DNA of 64,000 nt, taken from the NCBI GenBank assembly GCA_032768795.1, contig CP136499.1:682001-746000 (forward strand), given 5' to 3'. The notes under the pieces were generated by a model that did not search any database, was not told the DNA's origin, and saw only the letters and a list, made by a program, of their open reading frames with translations. Made by a program: the position numbers and the translations under genes. Shown here piece by piece: positions 31,665-43,051 of this stretch. Source of the DNA: Tremella fuciformis (Eukaryota; Basidiomycota; Tremellomycetes; Tremellales; Tremellaceae). Within the stretch, counting starts at the first letter, position 1. Each line of letters starts with the position of its first letter.

Positions 31665-34600
31665 ATGGGACAGTATTGGCGATGTTGCCGTTCCTTACAG
31701 AGTGGACGCTTGGCTTCAGGCCATAAGAGCCTATTGCCGGTGTCGCAGCCTAGCTAATCAGCATCAAGCAGCCACCAGGCTATGGCGGTCAGAGGGAATG
31801 TGGCGGACGCTCACAGGCATTCCCCGATGACCTGTGCTTGCCACCCATGGGCTGCTCGCCACCATCCTAGCCCTAGGTGTCACTGCCACCATCTCCATCG
31901 CTGTCCTCTCGGTCTTCCTAGCCGTCATTGCCTCCATGAACGTCTGGAGTGTCGATTCGAGGCTGACGAGTCACAGTCGAGTTTTACTCTGCTCGTCATC
32001 GGCCTGAGCGTCCTCGCCAGCCTCTCAGGCGTCGCAGCGCACATTCCAGGCGTCCTTGTCCTGTGTCTTGAGTTCTCGGCCGGCCGGTGTGGCAGTTTTT
32101 GGAGAGGTGTCGCTTGGGGCAGAAGCAGCATTGCCGCCTCCTTTCCCTCTTTCCCAGCTGCTTCTCTGCTCGGGTATGTAGTCGCACTTTGTGACTCTCA
32201 GCGGAGACCTGGGTGGCTGTGCTCCTTTCCCTGCTCCTGGGACTGCGATCTCGCACGGGACGATTGGCGAGCATTTGGGTGTCGACAGGGATGTCGGTAG
32301 GGCTGTCGGCACAGCTGTCGGCAGGGATGGGATCATCACTGATGGGCTGGGTGGCGATTCGGGTGGCGGCGAGAGGGCCTAGGGTGTCAGGAAACAGTTC
32401 CTCTGCTGCAGCCCTTCGATTTGCCCGGGAGCGATTCTGCCGCAGATGCGGGTCGCGCACGACATTGGTATCGTTTCCGATCTCCCATTCGGGTCCTGAG
32501 AGCTGATGGACGGCAACAGTCCCTTCTGGAATGCCGGTGCAGACGGCAGTGGTGATGGCGGCCACAGTGTCGTCCCAATGACTCGGACTTAGCAGCCGCC
32601 AATGACGATGTATCGCAGCGAGCGAACCCAAGCGATCCATTGTTGCCTGCGAGATGATGTGCGTACGGAAGACCGTCAGACTGATAGCAGTGGCCTGTGC
32701 ACTGGGGCTTGCTCTCAGGATCGGCCTCCCAAGCCTTCGCTCGCTGGTGTAGCGAGCTCATGAGCGATAGAGCCGTCCAGGATATTCGTTTTCGTACTTG
32801 TCGAACATGCGCAGCAGAGGACATTGCCGTTAACTTCGCCGGTGGCCAGTGCGCTCCAAGATCGAGTCAATCTGCTTGCTCATGAAGGTCTTGGCATGCT
32901 CGAGCATCAGATAGAGGTCGTTCTGAGCCCCCTCGTAGCTCTCTCTTGAAGGCGCGAGGAGCTCCTTCTAGTCGGGAGTTCGAGGTCTGACCGAGATGAG
33001 GACAGTAGTCGATGTAGGCAGCGACAAAATGCTCTTTGATGTCGTCCGCCATGATCTGTATATATGCATTGGCTTTGACATACCGCTGCCCAGCCCATCG
33101 ACTGCGAAGGGCAGCGAGGCAGTCGGCTAGGGCGTCTTCGGAGGCTGCGTTGGCGATGTCGGCCAGTTAGGAGTGTCCATAGGCCGAAAGCTTGTCCTTC
33201 GAGCCCGCAAGCTCGGCAAAACAGGGCTTGGCAGCGAGCTTGATGTTCTCTCGCAAGTGCCACCGACATGGCGGCCGTTTCACATGAGGCAAGAGGGTGT
33301 CGATCGCATTGATCAGGGGCTCCTCACGATCGGGAATGACAACCTTGATCTCTGTCTTGACGATCTCAATGATGTCGAGAAAGGCCGCGATGGCGAGATC
33401 ATGACACTGCGCGGCACCGCACAACAGGACACCAACAGCGGCGGTGTAGGTCTGATTGATGGCAGTGAAGCCGCAAATGTGGATCATCGGTAGCTGAAAG
33501 CGATTGGTGCGGAAGTACAATCGATGAAGAGGACGGTCGGGTACATGTGCGTCATCGCACGGGCGTCGGGACGTTGAAGACTGGGCCGCAGAGCTCGCCA
33601 GCCTCGTTCCTCCAGGCCTTTAAGAGCTCGCCGTTGTCCTTGAGACAAGCTCGACAGCAGTCTCGGTGGCGCTTCGGCCAGCGCGGAGTGAGGCGGCAAG
33701 GTGATGGCGGATGTCGCGGACAACGGTGCGCGTGATGAGTTCGTCTGGGTGTACCCCGGATGAGCCAAACGATCTGGATAATCTTGATACGAGCCGCGGG
33801 GTGTCGGCGTATAGCTGCATCGTGATCGGACATGGGGGGATCAGAAGCGATGGTCGGCGGCCCTGCAAGCCTTCCGGGCGTCCTCGAGAGTCTCCCGCCG
33901 CCATAAGACCGTCCACTCGCAGTCGCACTTGCGGGTATGACCAGGCGACTGGCATGGTGATTGCCTGCCTGACCGCCTCGAACGCAAGTCATGAGACATC
34001 GGCCATTGGCAGGGTGTCAGACCTGTACCCGGTGACCTGTTTTAGATCCAACTAAAGCTCACCTAAATCAACCTATCGGTTCAAGCTGCTAACTATCAAC
34101 GACTATTCGTAACAGATAGTAACGAACAAGAGTAGAATGGAACCAAGCTGGGTGAGGAGCGATCAAGACTCACTTCACTTATCTATCTCTCGTCACTGGT
34201 ACGGTCGATTCTCTAAGTAGACGTTCTATCTAGAGGACTAGTTAACTACATCGCTGAGGAACTTCCTCTGCGATCTTCCTTCTTAAGTATCTGCTGGCTC
34301 TCGCCCTCTCTCCCTCTGATCCTTCTAGCATCGTCCTTCGTGGATCGTTCCATCGTTCTCCTAGTCGCTTCTACTCGTTCCCAATACTCTCTAGTATTCT
34401 CTCGTCGTCTCTCTTCTCTTCTATCGTCTTCTCTCCGCGCTGGCTTGCATCTAATCTCCTTGCGTGCCCGTCGTCGTCCTTATCGTCCTCGGTCTCCGCC
34501 CCGTGGCCCTGACTGTGAGATAACTCTATCCTCCGTTATCGTGGACCTGACTCTTGTCCTTGCGTGCGTTCCTATCTCAAATCGGCCGATGGCAGACTGA

Positions 34601-35040
34601 GACGTATCCCTCTATCGTTCTCCAGGTTGTTCCAGCGCTTTCAAGAACAAGTCGTAGTTATTCGTGACTAATAGTGACAGTTCTACCGTACTCACGTTCT
34701 TCGGTTCGTAGGATCCTTTGGATGTTTCCGTCGGAAATTGCCTCGTGGTAGTCTCGTGGTCAGGATGCCGTGTTGGTTTCCTGACACAGGGCAGTGACGG
34801 CGCGGAAGCCGGCGGACGGGGCGCGCTGCTGGATGTGCTGATGTGTAGCCAACAGAGACGGCTGAGGCTGGTAGGCCAGAGGAGGGTGGGATAGGACAGG
34901 CCCGAGCCGTGAGATATCGTCCTCGATGTCGGTGCCGTCATGATCCTATTCCGGAGAGAGGGAGCGGATGTCTCTGAGGGGGGCGTCGTCTCTGGGGACG
35001 GGTGTCATCGATGAAGAAGGTACTGGGGCAAGGTAAACCG
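31665..35040 (-). pseudogene. MULE transposase relic (copy B)
   Basis: Minus-strand pieces match copy D: catalytic start (LFIDCTSAP and FQLPMIHICGFTAI around 33,480-33,560), the second-Asp block (EEPLINAIDTLLPHVKR, about 33,290), the WHLRENIKLAAKPCF block (about 33,240), the SNSRLEG block (about 32,960) and the Cys-rich C-terminal knuckle (CCFCPKRHLSKNC, about 32,130). Frameshifts and stops are frequent, and the N-terminal exon is separated from the rest by the solo LTR. Confidence 0.72.
34015..34786. repeat. Solo LTR, 772 bp
   Basis: Starts TGTCAGACC and ends TTTCCTGACA, flanked by the 5-bp direct repeat CAGGG (34,010-34,014 and 34,787-34,791). The uninterrupted sequence of MULE A at the same place contains a single CAGGGCAG, so this is a clean insertion followed by LTR-LTR recombination. 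It is not related by eye to the 313-bp Gypsy LTR or the Copia LTRs. Confidence 0.85.
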
Positions 35041-35437
35041 GATGTTGACATCGGTCTGATGAAGCCGCAAGAGACAAAAGAAGATCGGCTGTAAGTCAGG
35101 AAGCAGGCCTTCTCTGCTCGAGAAACGCATACTCGCGAATAGAGACAGGGCTACAGAACGTGCAGAGTCCGAAGAGAGAGACATAAAAGGTGAGATGCGG
35201 TGGATGGAGCGATTTGATGAGAGGTACCCCGGAGCGGGTGGAAGAAAGGAAGCAAAGGTGTTGTTCTCGGTCAAATTTGGTCGTACAACAGCGAAACGTG
35301 CATGGACAGGTAGCCAGGGTCTTAAAGAGAGTTGGGCGTGAAATGAGCGTGATCGAAGACGTATATCGTGGAATGTTGCTACGTCGGTGGTGAGCGTTGA
35401 CGGTCGGCGAGTCGGGTGAGCACACCCGTCGCACCAC

Positions 35438-36112
35438 TAGCGGCGCCTATCTCCCAAATCATCGATTTTCCCCTCTTTAGGCATGCTGGGGTCGGTCACT
35501 GCGTCGCCATTAGCCCAGCAATCATTCTATCAAGTTTAGCGTCCTCTAGTCCACTTTAAAGTACTCACAGGGGCTCCATCGCCTGCTCTACCCGCTTTTC
35601 GCTTGAAAAACCGTCTCACTGGCTGGAATGGGATCGATGAGGGAAGAAGCGATTTTCATCACTATATCGGGTTCTATGGCACTCTGGGTCCTCAAATTAA
35701 CATGAGGATGTAGCCATGGATCTCAGAAAGTCTCTCAGAGGACTTTTGAGGACATTCCATGCATAAAATCATGCAGGAATAAAACTCCTGTAGCACCGGC
35801 GGTCTCAGACGTCGAATCAGCGAGGATCAGACTCGCCTATTGACTTGCGGAAGCGAATTTGATTATGAATAGGCGTGTCTGGTGGTACGGTGCCCCAAGT
35901 CGGGGTCTCGGGTGATCAACGGAAGCAGACTCACACGATCACCACGGTGGCGAGGCAATTTTAGTAATGAAAATTGCCAGGATTAGAAATGGTTGACATT
36001 TCATTAGACTTGGTAACCCGTCTACGGCGTGCTGTAAGCGGTAGAGTAGCCTTGTTGCTATGATCCGCTGAGGCTAAGCCTTTGTTCCTCGATTTGTCCC
36101 TCGGGTGTTGAC
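35438..36112. other. No gene; contains two perfect inverted repeats
   Basis: No coding signal. GGCAATTTT (35,954-35,962) pairs with AAAATTGCC (35,970-35,978) around a 7-nt loop, and GGTGATC...GATCACC lies just upstream (about 35,907-35,944). Function unknown. Confidence 0.5.
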
Positions 36113-37040
36113 GTGCTGGGGGCTCTGATGCCCCTGGTGTGGGACGTGCGGGCGACTTGGTTCTTTGTGTGGGTGTCGGTGCGAGATGTGCTGGGGGCTC
36201 TGGTTTGTGGGTTGCGGGAGCGGCAGGGGACTTGGTGAGGCGGGACGGGACAGGACGAGACCGAACGGGGACGGCCGGGCGGAACCTGGGACACGCCTCC
36301 GGGACGACGGTGACGGGCCCGAGAGGTGTGGCGGGTGGCTGGTGTCGGGGGGAGACGTTGCGGGCGCGGAGGCGTATGGGTGGCGGGGGTGAGATGGGAG
36401 GGGTTCAACTACTGGGGGCTCTGGTCTCGTTGGTCGGGGGACGGCGGGGACTTGAGGTTTCTGGGTGTAGGTGTGATGTGCTGGGGGCTCTGGTGCGGGG
36501 AGACGGGAGACGGTGGGGACTTGTCATAAGTGATCATCCCAAGTGCTGGGGGCTCTGCTTTGTTGGCTCGGGGGATGGGGAGGACTTGTGATTTGGGCCG
36601 GGAGGTGGTGTGGGCGCTGACGTGCTGGGGGCTCTGGTCGGGAAACGTTTTCGGTCGAGGACGTAGCCCCGATCGGCCCGAGCTCGGGACTGGTCTCGAG
36701 ACTCGTGTCGGGTCGACGGTCGGCCGGGAAAACGGCCCGGAAGTTCCGAGACCCGACGATTTTTGAGCCATTGAGCCCTCCCGGGCCGAGACGGTGACGT
36801 GCTGGGGGCTCTGGTCCGAGAACGTTTTTGGCCGAGGACGTAGCCCCGGTCGGCCCGAGCTCGGGACCGGTCTCGGGACTCGTGTCGGCTCGACGGTCGG
36901 CCGGGAAAACGGCCCGGAAGTTCCGAGACCCGACGATTTTCACCCATCCCAAGTGCTGGGGGCTCTGGTTGGCAGGCTCGGAGAGCGGCCGAGACTTGTG
37001 ATTTGGGTGTGGGCAGTCATGTGCTGGGGGCTCTGCTATT
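36113..37040. repeat. GC-rich minisatellite with GTGCTGGGGGCTCTG core
   Basis: Nine copies of a 15-16 bp core GTGCTGGGGGCTCTG start at 36,113, 36,188, 36,410 (degenerate start), 36,478, 36,543, 36,622, 36,799, 36,953 and 37,021. Most spacings are 65-79 bp, with three longer ones (222, 177 and 154). Between cores a weaker GGACTTGTGATTTGGG block recurs. Two adjacent units (36,622-36,776 and 36,799-36,947) are near-identical over about 150 bp. The frame is open on both strands for long distances because of base composition, but no convincing gene is present. Confidence 0.8.
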
Positions 37041-37448
37041 TGGCCGTTACAGGCCGGAACATAATGCCATTAGCAAAACAGTGTAATGCATTAGCGGAGC
37101 GGAAAAATTGCCACATGGTAGCCACATGGTGTATCTCGGTCAATTCTCGGAGTCGTGTTCTTTAATTATAGTAGATGTTTGGTCCGAGCGTGAGTGGTAG
37201 GATGTCCAGCAAGTCTGATAGACCCCTTTTTGTCGCGGGCGTGCAGCGTTGGTTATCTCTGCTCGAGTCCTAACTAGCTTACAGAGCAAATTCCTGCGCC
37301 ACATCGCCTCTTTTGCAGCCTCGGCTACAGGAATGCATTAAGCCTCAACCGTTGACATCGAGGCCGTGGTCTGTCTGCGAGATGAGGTGAACTCCATCGA
37401 CGGCCTGTGGTAGACCGCTGGGTGTCCTTGCAAACCGCCTTGTGGACT
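37041..37448. other. Intergenic, possibly the 3' end of the Copia relic
   Basis: About 400 bp between the minisatellite and recognisable Copia RNase H sequence. No LTR like those of the Gag-protease copies is seen, so the end of the relic at 37,449 is unresolved. Confidence 0.4.
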
Positions 37449-40400
37449 CTACTCAGCCCTGCAGCTCGTCGCCTTCTCTTCCTCCTAGCCTAATCCCGGG
37501 AGCCCGCGGGTGGGCTAGGTAGGTCAGGATACCCTGTGAGAGGTCCCAGCGCTGACGAGTAGGTGTTGCGAGCGCCCTGGAGAGGTACGAGGCCGGGAAT
37601 ATGACATCCGGGCGGGTGCAGCCAGCAAGCCACAAGAGACACCCGACAAGCTCTTGATAGGGCGTTAAGGCGGCTACATTATCGCCGACGACCGTCCTAG
37701 CGTCCTGCGGTAGCGGTGTCGATCGTGAGCATCGGCTGGCATGTTCTGGGAAGCGCTCGAACGCCCTGTCGATGTAGGCGGGCTGACTTAGCCAGATCGT
37801 CCGCCTAGCCTTGTCCTGCGGTACCTTCATCCCGAACACGGCGCTAACGTTACCTATGATTGTCATCATCCATTCGGCCTTCAGGACGTTTGACTGGGTG
37901 TCGATCTCGTCCTCTGGCAGCCCCGTCAACGTAGGATCCGTCCTAGCTCTTCCCACCAGCTGATTGTTGACTGCTTGTAGCCGGACAAGCTCTTCAGGGG
38001 CAGCGGAGCGTCGTAGCTAGCGTCCGCCGCATCCCGTCCGGATAACGAATGTAGACTTCGGTATGGATAGAGCTGTTCAAATAGGCCCCTTCGATATCGG
38101 CTTATGCGACTATCGTGCGATCAGCAGCTGCGATTGTCAGCAATAGTCTCGGGGATCCAAGACAACCACGGGCGCGAAAGTCTCTTTCAAGTCGACACGC
38201 GGCACCTGCGAGAAGCCCTGTGCGACCAGCCGAGTTTTGTGTAATGACGTGGCCGTCAGCATCGATCTTGACTTTCAATTCCTATCTCGAACCGACTGCT
38301 TTGCGATCTACAGTGAACGAGCTTCGCCTCGCGCCAGGTCGACTTGCGCTACATGTCCGAGATCTCCGTCTCCATGGCCTCTGTCCACTGGGACGGTCAC
38401 CCCTAGCTATGGCTTCAGCTAGTTTCTTGGGATCTTCAGGCTACGGTGCCATCGACGGCCTCGGTTGAGAGGGAAGCAAAGCGACTATGCAACCGCTTTG
38501 CGATCGCACCGGACTTGGGAGGCCGTCTCTTGTCCCGAATCGGCCGCCCAGCTGCATCCTGAGCGACGGAAGGTCGCTGAGGCGTTGCTGCGACAGGTAC
38601 AGTACATACGTCCAACGGTCGGCCATTGGAGTTCTAGGTCGATTCGTGGGCACAGGGAGACGGGATGGACGAGGAGCCTGCTCGGGCATGTTGAGAATCC
38701 CAGGTGCGACGTAGTCGATTGTGAGGTCTTCCTCTGCGATTCCCACTTGAACGGCATGTTTATGGGCTTGCCCCGCCTCAGGCTGAGCTCCAGATACCCC
38801 CAGATCCTGCCAATCATCGTTCTGGCTCGAATGACCGGCGCTCTTGCCTCCAATCGGTCCAACAGGTGCGAGCTGTGCACGGTCGCTTTGGGTCAGAGAC
38901 CGACATCCGCCTCACTCTGCTCTGACATCTCGAGCACTTTGAAATCTCTTCGGTGTGTGATCTCGCTCGTGCCGTCAAGCCGGACAATCCAGCCACTCTG
39001 AGTCTCACTGTAAGCGAATATCCGGCACGCCTCGCTACGCTTCGGCTTGAATGAAGCCTTGCGGCGGACCTGAGACGGGATCTACCGTTGTTCGAATCGC
39101 AGGACGGAATCTAGACCTCTCTCACGACCGTGAGTGCGGTCCATGCGGATAGGCTAGTCTGGGCTGACGTCGATAGCTTCATGATGATCACGGCCGCATA
39201 TCGGAGTGCGAAAGACCAATAGGCGCGAGGGAGATGGCTAACAGCCAACATGGCGGCCGTCATGGCATCGATGGTACGAATCGTTCCTTCAGCCGGCCTT
39301 TTCAGCTCTGGCGTGTGGCGCGGGGTCATATAATGCTGTATTCCGGCTGACTGATAGGCACAGCGAGCTTCTTGGCTATCAGACTCGCCTCCGCCGTCGC
39401 TGCGAATGACTCGGACACGATCTCCGAGTTGCCGCTCGATTTTGGCTAGGAACTGCTGCAAGGCGTTGAACGCCTCTGACTTGCAACCTATTGAGATCAC
39501 GCCCAGGATCTTGCTCGAGCGCTCAACGGCTATGAGCATGTTCTCGCATGCGTCGACAGACATTTCAAATGGCCCCTTGTTGTCGACATCAACACCGACA
39601 CCGTCGCCGCCGCCCCAAAGCAACGGAGCGTCTCCAGCCTTCGGTGGCGTAAAGATCTTGGTTCGAGCGCACTCCTCACACGCAGCGATGACGGACGGAT
39701 CGTCCGCATACGCTTGCCAGCGCTCGGTAAGTAGGCCTTTCTTACCCAGCCCTTCAAGCCTTTCGACACCAATGTGGCCCAAACACTAATGTCCAGCTTC
39801 TAGCGGTTCATGCGTATCGAAGGCGGTTGCGAGCAGGATCGTGGAATGGGTCGTCCCCAGCCGCAAGGTCAAAAGCGAACCTTTCTTCTGCAGAGTCAGG
39901 ATCTCATGATGCTTCTCGAGCGTGCCGCCATGATCCGTAAGCTCGGCATGCCAGCCCCATCGTAATAGCCTGATTAAAGAGCAGAGGCTGACCCTTGCAG
40001 TCGGGACGTAATAGACGTCTCGGGGTGTGAGGCGTTGCCCGGACGATAAGACTAAGTCCACCTCGCTAATCTGGATAGCCTGCATTGTACCGGTATCGCT
40101 GGCTAACCCGAAGACACGGTGCGTCTCGAGACGACGAACACGCTTGACGATCGACTGGTGCGGGGTCAAATGATCGGTAGCCCCGCTATCTAGAGCCTCG
40201 ACGGGCTCGACGGCCTCTGACTGCAAATGCAGAGTGTCTGCGGTGTACAGAGCGTCATTACCCGTCTCTGAGGATCCGTTCTCGAACCACGGATCGTCGA
40301 GCTAATCGGGTAAGACGATGCGATCATCGCTGTCGTCATCGAGCCCGGCCCATTCGCTGGTACTGTAACAACCGTCAAACCAGCCCACCGGTCCATGGCA

Positions 40401-41405
40401 ATCTCCAGGGCTGCAGCGAGCAGTCCCAAGTCTGCCTTGGGCGGGCCTTTATGCTCTTACCGGCGGCGGCCGCTTGACGATCCTGAACCCCCTTACGTTC
40501 CCCTAGGCCGCCTCTCTGTCGTCCACGACGCCCACCACGGCCCTGCAGGCCTCCGCGCTGCAGTTCTGCGGCCTTCTTGCAGCAATCACGCTCCCAATGG
40601 CCCTTACTGCCGGGGTGTCGACATTCGTCATTGGTCTTATCCCTATCCATGCGGGGACGACGATCGACAACCTTCGCGAGCGATTTGCCGTGACCGTTAC
40701 CTTGTCGGTGAGGCGGTCTAGCCCGCCGTCTTACGATTTCCGCAGTGTACTTCGAGAGAACGACAACCCAGGAACCCAGGACTGGTTGTCCTGGACGATA
40801 GGACCCAGTTCTGCCCTTACGATGTTGAACGCGGGATCGAGAATCGTTGGGAGGAACCTCTGAGCGGGCTCAGTGTCGCCCAGGAGAGAGTCTTTACATG
40901 AGCGCTCATCTCATCCACAGAGGCGTCCCCTCGTAGGTCTAGGGTCCACAGGCGGACGTGGACGATGCGCTGATTCCAGTAGATCCGCCTCGTGCATCTT
41001 ATCGCAATGCTTCCACATATCGGCTGCGGCAAGCAGATCCTCAATGTCGAGCCAAACAGCCTCTAAGATTGTCCCTTGCAACATTGCCTGAGCCCTGCTC
41101 TCACGGGCTTGCCACCAGTCCCAGTCCTTCTTGTCCTCAGAGCTGAGTCCGCCAGCTTCGGATCCCGTCGGCATGACAGAACCAGCACGGATCCGGCGCT
41201 CGGTGGTTGCGACGCGTCCTGGTTCGACATCAAGGCCCATTTTTGACGAGACACGGAAAAGTGTCGCTTGTGCCCAGCTTTGATTGTGCCATGTACCCCA
41301 CATGGAACCTGGAACGGTTGTAGATACCTCCATATGTAGAGACGCGAAAAGAACACGTAAGGTCAGTCCCTTGCACTCGAGGGACATGCAAATTGGCGCC
41401 GCCAC
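37449..41405 (-). mobile_element. Decayed long Copia element, likely relative of the autonomous partner
   Basis: Minus-strand order gag (about 41,405-40,375), protease (40,226-39,786), integrase (39,782-39,111), reverse transcriptase start (about 38,300-38,050) and RT/RNase H connection (37,956-37,453). The gag block (LDVEPGRVATTERRIRAGSVMP) is clearly the same family as the Gag-protease elements. No LTR is found at either side and no target duplication is visible. Confidence 0.8.
37453..41405 (-). pseudogene. Copia Gag-Pol relic
   Basis: Visible pieces: gag (RESRAQAMLQGTILEAVWLD), a zinc knuckle with a changed first half (ECRHPGSKGHWERDC), protease (ALDSGATDHLTPHQSIV), pre-integrase LTPRDVYYVPTARVSLCSL, integrase with MGHIGVERL, CEECARTK and the core VDVDNKGPF...VIRSDGGGE, then RT start (LVAQGFSQVPRVDLKETFAPVV; DIEGAYLNSSIHTEVYI). 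Sequence jumps from there to AYIDRAFERFPEHA and TPYQELVGCLLWLAG with no YVDD motif, so the RT core is deleted. Multiple frames and stops rule out function. Confidence 0.8.
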
Positions 41406-43051
41406 GACCGATTCTCCTCTCTCATCTTTATATCCGGATGGTCCTCGCTGCTTTTCCCTGATTATTGGCGACTCGCTTTATCTGACTCATATTCCATGCT
41501 GATGACAAAAGAATGGCGCCGTCCTCGCCGTCGATCACTTAACCCAACGAGATTCAGTAGACTCTTTCTGCCATTCTGAACAACGTGAGCTCGGAGGGGT
41601 CTACGAGGAGACCTGGGTCGGGAATGAGGATATATGATGTCCATGTTCCTGAAGGTTCGGCCTCGCAAATGCTGGATCCGGACTTCGATTCCTTGTAATG
41701 CGGTTCGTAGAATGGGTCTTCGATCTCAGGATACATGATTTTGCCGCAAGCCGCTTCGAGGAGGCGAAGCGGGCTCGTGAAATTGGGGAACCGCGAATGG
41801 CGTGCAACGCGGCCGTCAGTAAACCTCATGAGATGCCTGTAAAGTTGGGGACTGTGAATCGGCGTTCTGCTTTCAAATCGGCACGGCCAGAGGAATACAG
41901 GAAAGGAAACGCACCGATTATGTGCGTCGAGGTCTGATCAAACTCGTTGACGGGATTTGACGAGGTCTGCAGGACGCAACGGCAGGTGGGGCGCAAATTT
42001 GGCGCGATCCCGGGGCAACGGACTGGCCGGCATATGGTCTGCATGCCCCCAATGCGCCAGATCTGACCCTGACCCGGTACGATTGATCACAGCGTCTCCT
42101 CGACTTGGTGAGTAAGGGAAGCGCTTCCACCCTGTCGTTGATGCAAAGAGTACGCAGATCCGGATCTGTCCGTCAGCCGGCATTGGGCATCAGATCGCCA
42201 GATGTGTTACCTGGATCCATGTTATTTGAGGCGATCCACTTGCCAGGCGCCTGCCTTCTCCCGGGCGCGACAATACTGCTGGCGCACTCTCTTGAGGGTA
42301 TCGATATGATTGGAGATCGCCTTGGCCTCTCATGGGCGCCATGACTATGAGGGATATCATCCGCCGAAAGGGAAGCTTCGTGAAGCTGGGGGCTTGGGGG
42401 CCAGCGGCACTCAGTCGCTGCTGCCGGGCAAGACAAGCTCGTCACGGACCGCACTGAAGGGGTTAAAAGCGGGTAGGGAATGTCGGTGGAGGGCGGAGTC
42501 GCGGCACGTTGGCGCAACGATACCGTTCACGCACTCGAACACGGCAGTCCGCGCAGCTCAGATTGATCGCCACGCCGTGGACAACGAGAAACTCAGCCAG
42601 GTGCCAGGAGTGCTCTACAGCCAAAGCACTTTCTCCGCGTCGGAGGCGGACCTGGGGGAGACACGAAGGGGGAGGGGGGGGGGGGGGGGGGGGGGCGGGC
42701 GGGCGAAGAAGACGCAGGGATGGGGAGTTGCGGAAGTTTCGAACGGAGGTCGACGAATACGTCATGGAGGGACAGAAGTTGTGGGACGCGGAAGATAGGA
42801 TGAGGCAGAGGTTGACACGAGAGCGCAAAGTGCCCGGAGTGAGGGGGGGTCGGCAGCGGTTCGGCAGGAGAAACACGACTTGCAAAGGGACCGGGCCGTG
42901 AATGCGGACGAATGCCGCTGAGAATCAAGAATGTCGAGCGCGAACCTGTCCTGAGGAATAGCATTGTAGAGAAGGTTTCATGGAGTGAGCGAGAAAGCAG
43001 GAAAAGAGTGCAAAGAGGGCACATAGCTCAAGCAGTGCCTCACATGCAATC
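41406..43051. other. No confident gene; one possible coding fragment
   Basis: A minus-strand frame at 41,554-41,829 and a plus-strand pair around the poly-G tract look protein-like. Before the tract: DNEKLSQVPGVLYSQSTFSA; after it, in another frame: ELRKFRTEVDEYVMEGQKL. The second pair could be one exon broken by a change in poly-G length; a coiled-coil character is suggested but no family is recognised. Confidence 0.35.
42674..42695. repeat. Poly-G tract (G22)
   Basis: A 22-bp guanine run preceded by GGGGGA and followed by CGGGCGGGCG. The flanking protein-like frames do not match in phase across it. Confidence 0.9.

Larger units (their letters stand above)
31469..35437 (-). mobile_element. 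Decayed MULE copy B, interrupted by a solo LTR
   Basis: Collinear with MULE D and in the same orientation. The left edge starts in the shared subterminal sequence (CACTGCATAGACATCCG at about 31,489), without its inverted repeat. The right edge fades at about 35,437 in the untranslated leader. A 772-bp solo LTR at 34,015-34,786 splits it and postdates it. Frames are badly broken. Confidence 0.75.

Noticed and set aside
36058..36952. Minus-strand protein-coding gene across the minisatellite
   Set aside because: The open frames consist of translated repeats (for example APSTS-like units) in more than one frame, without start, splice or domain support.
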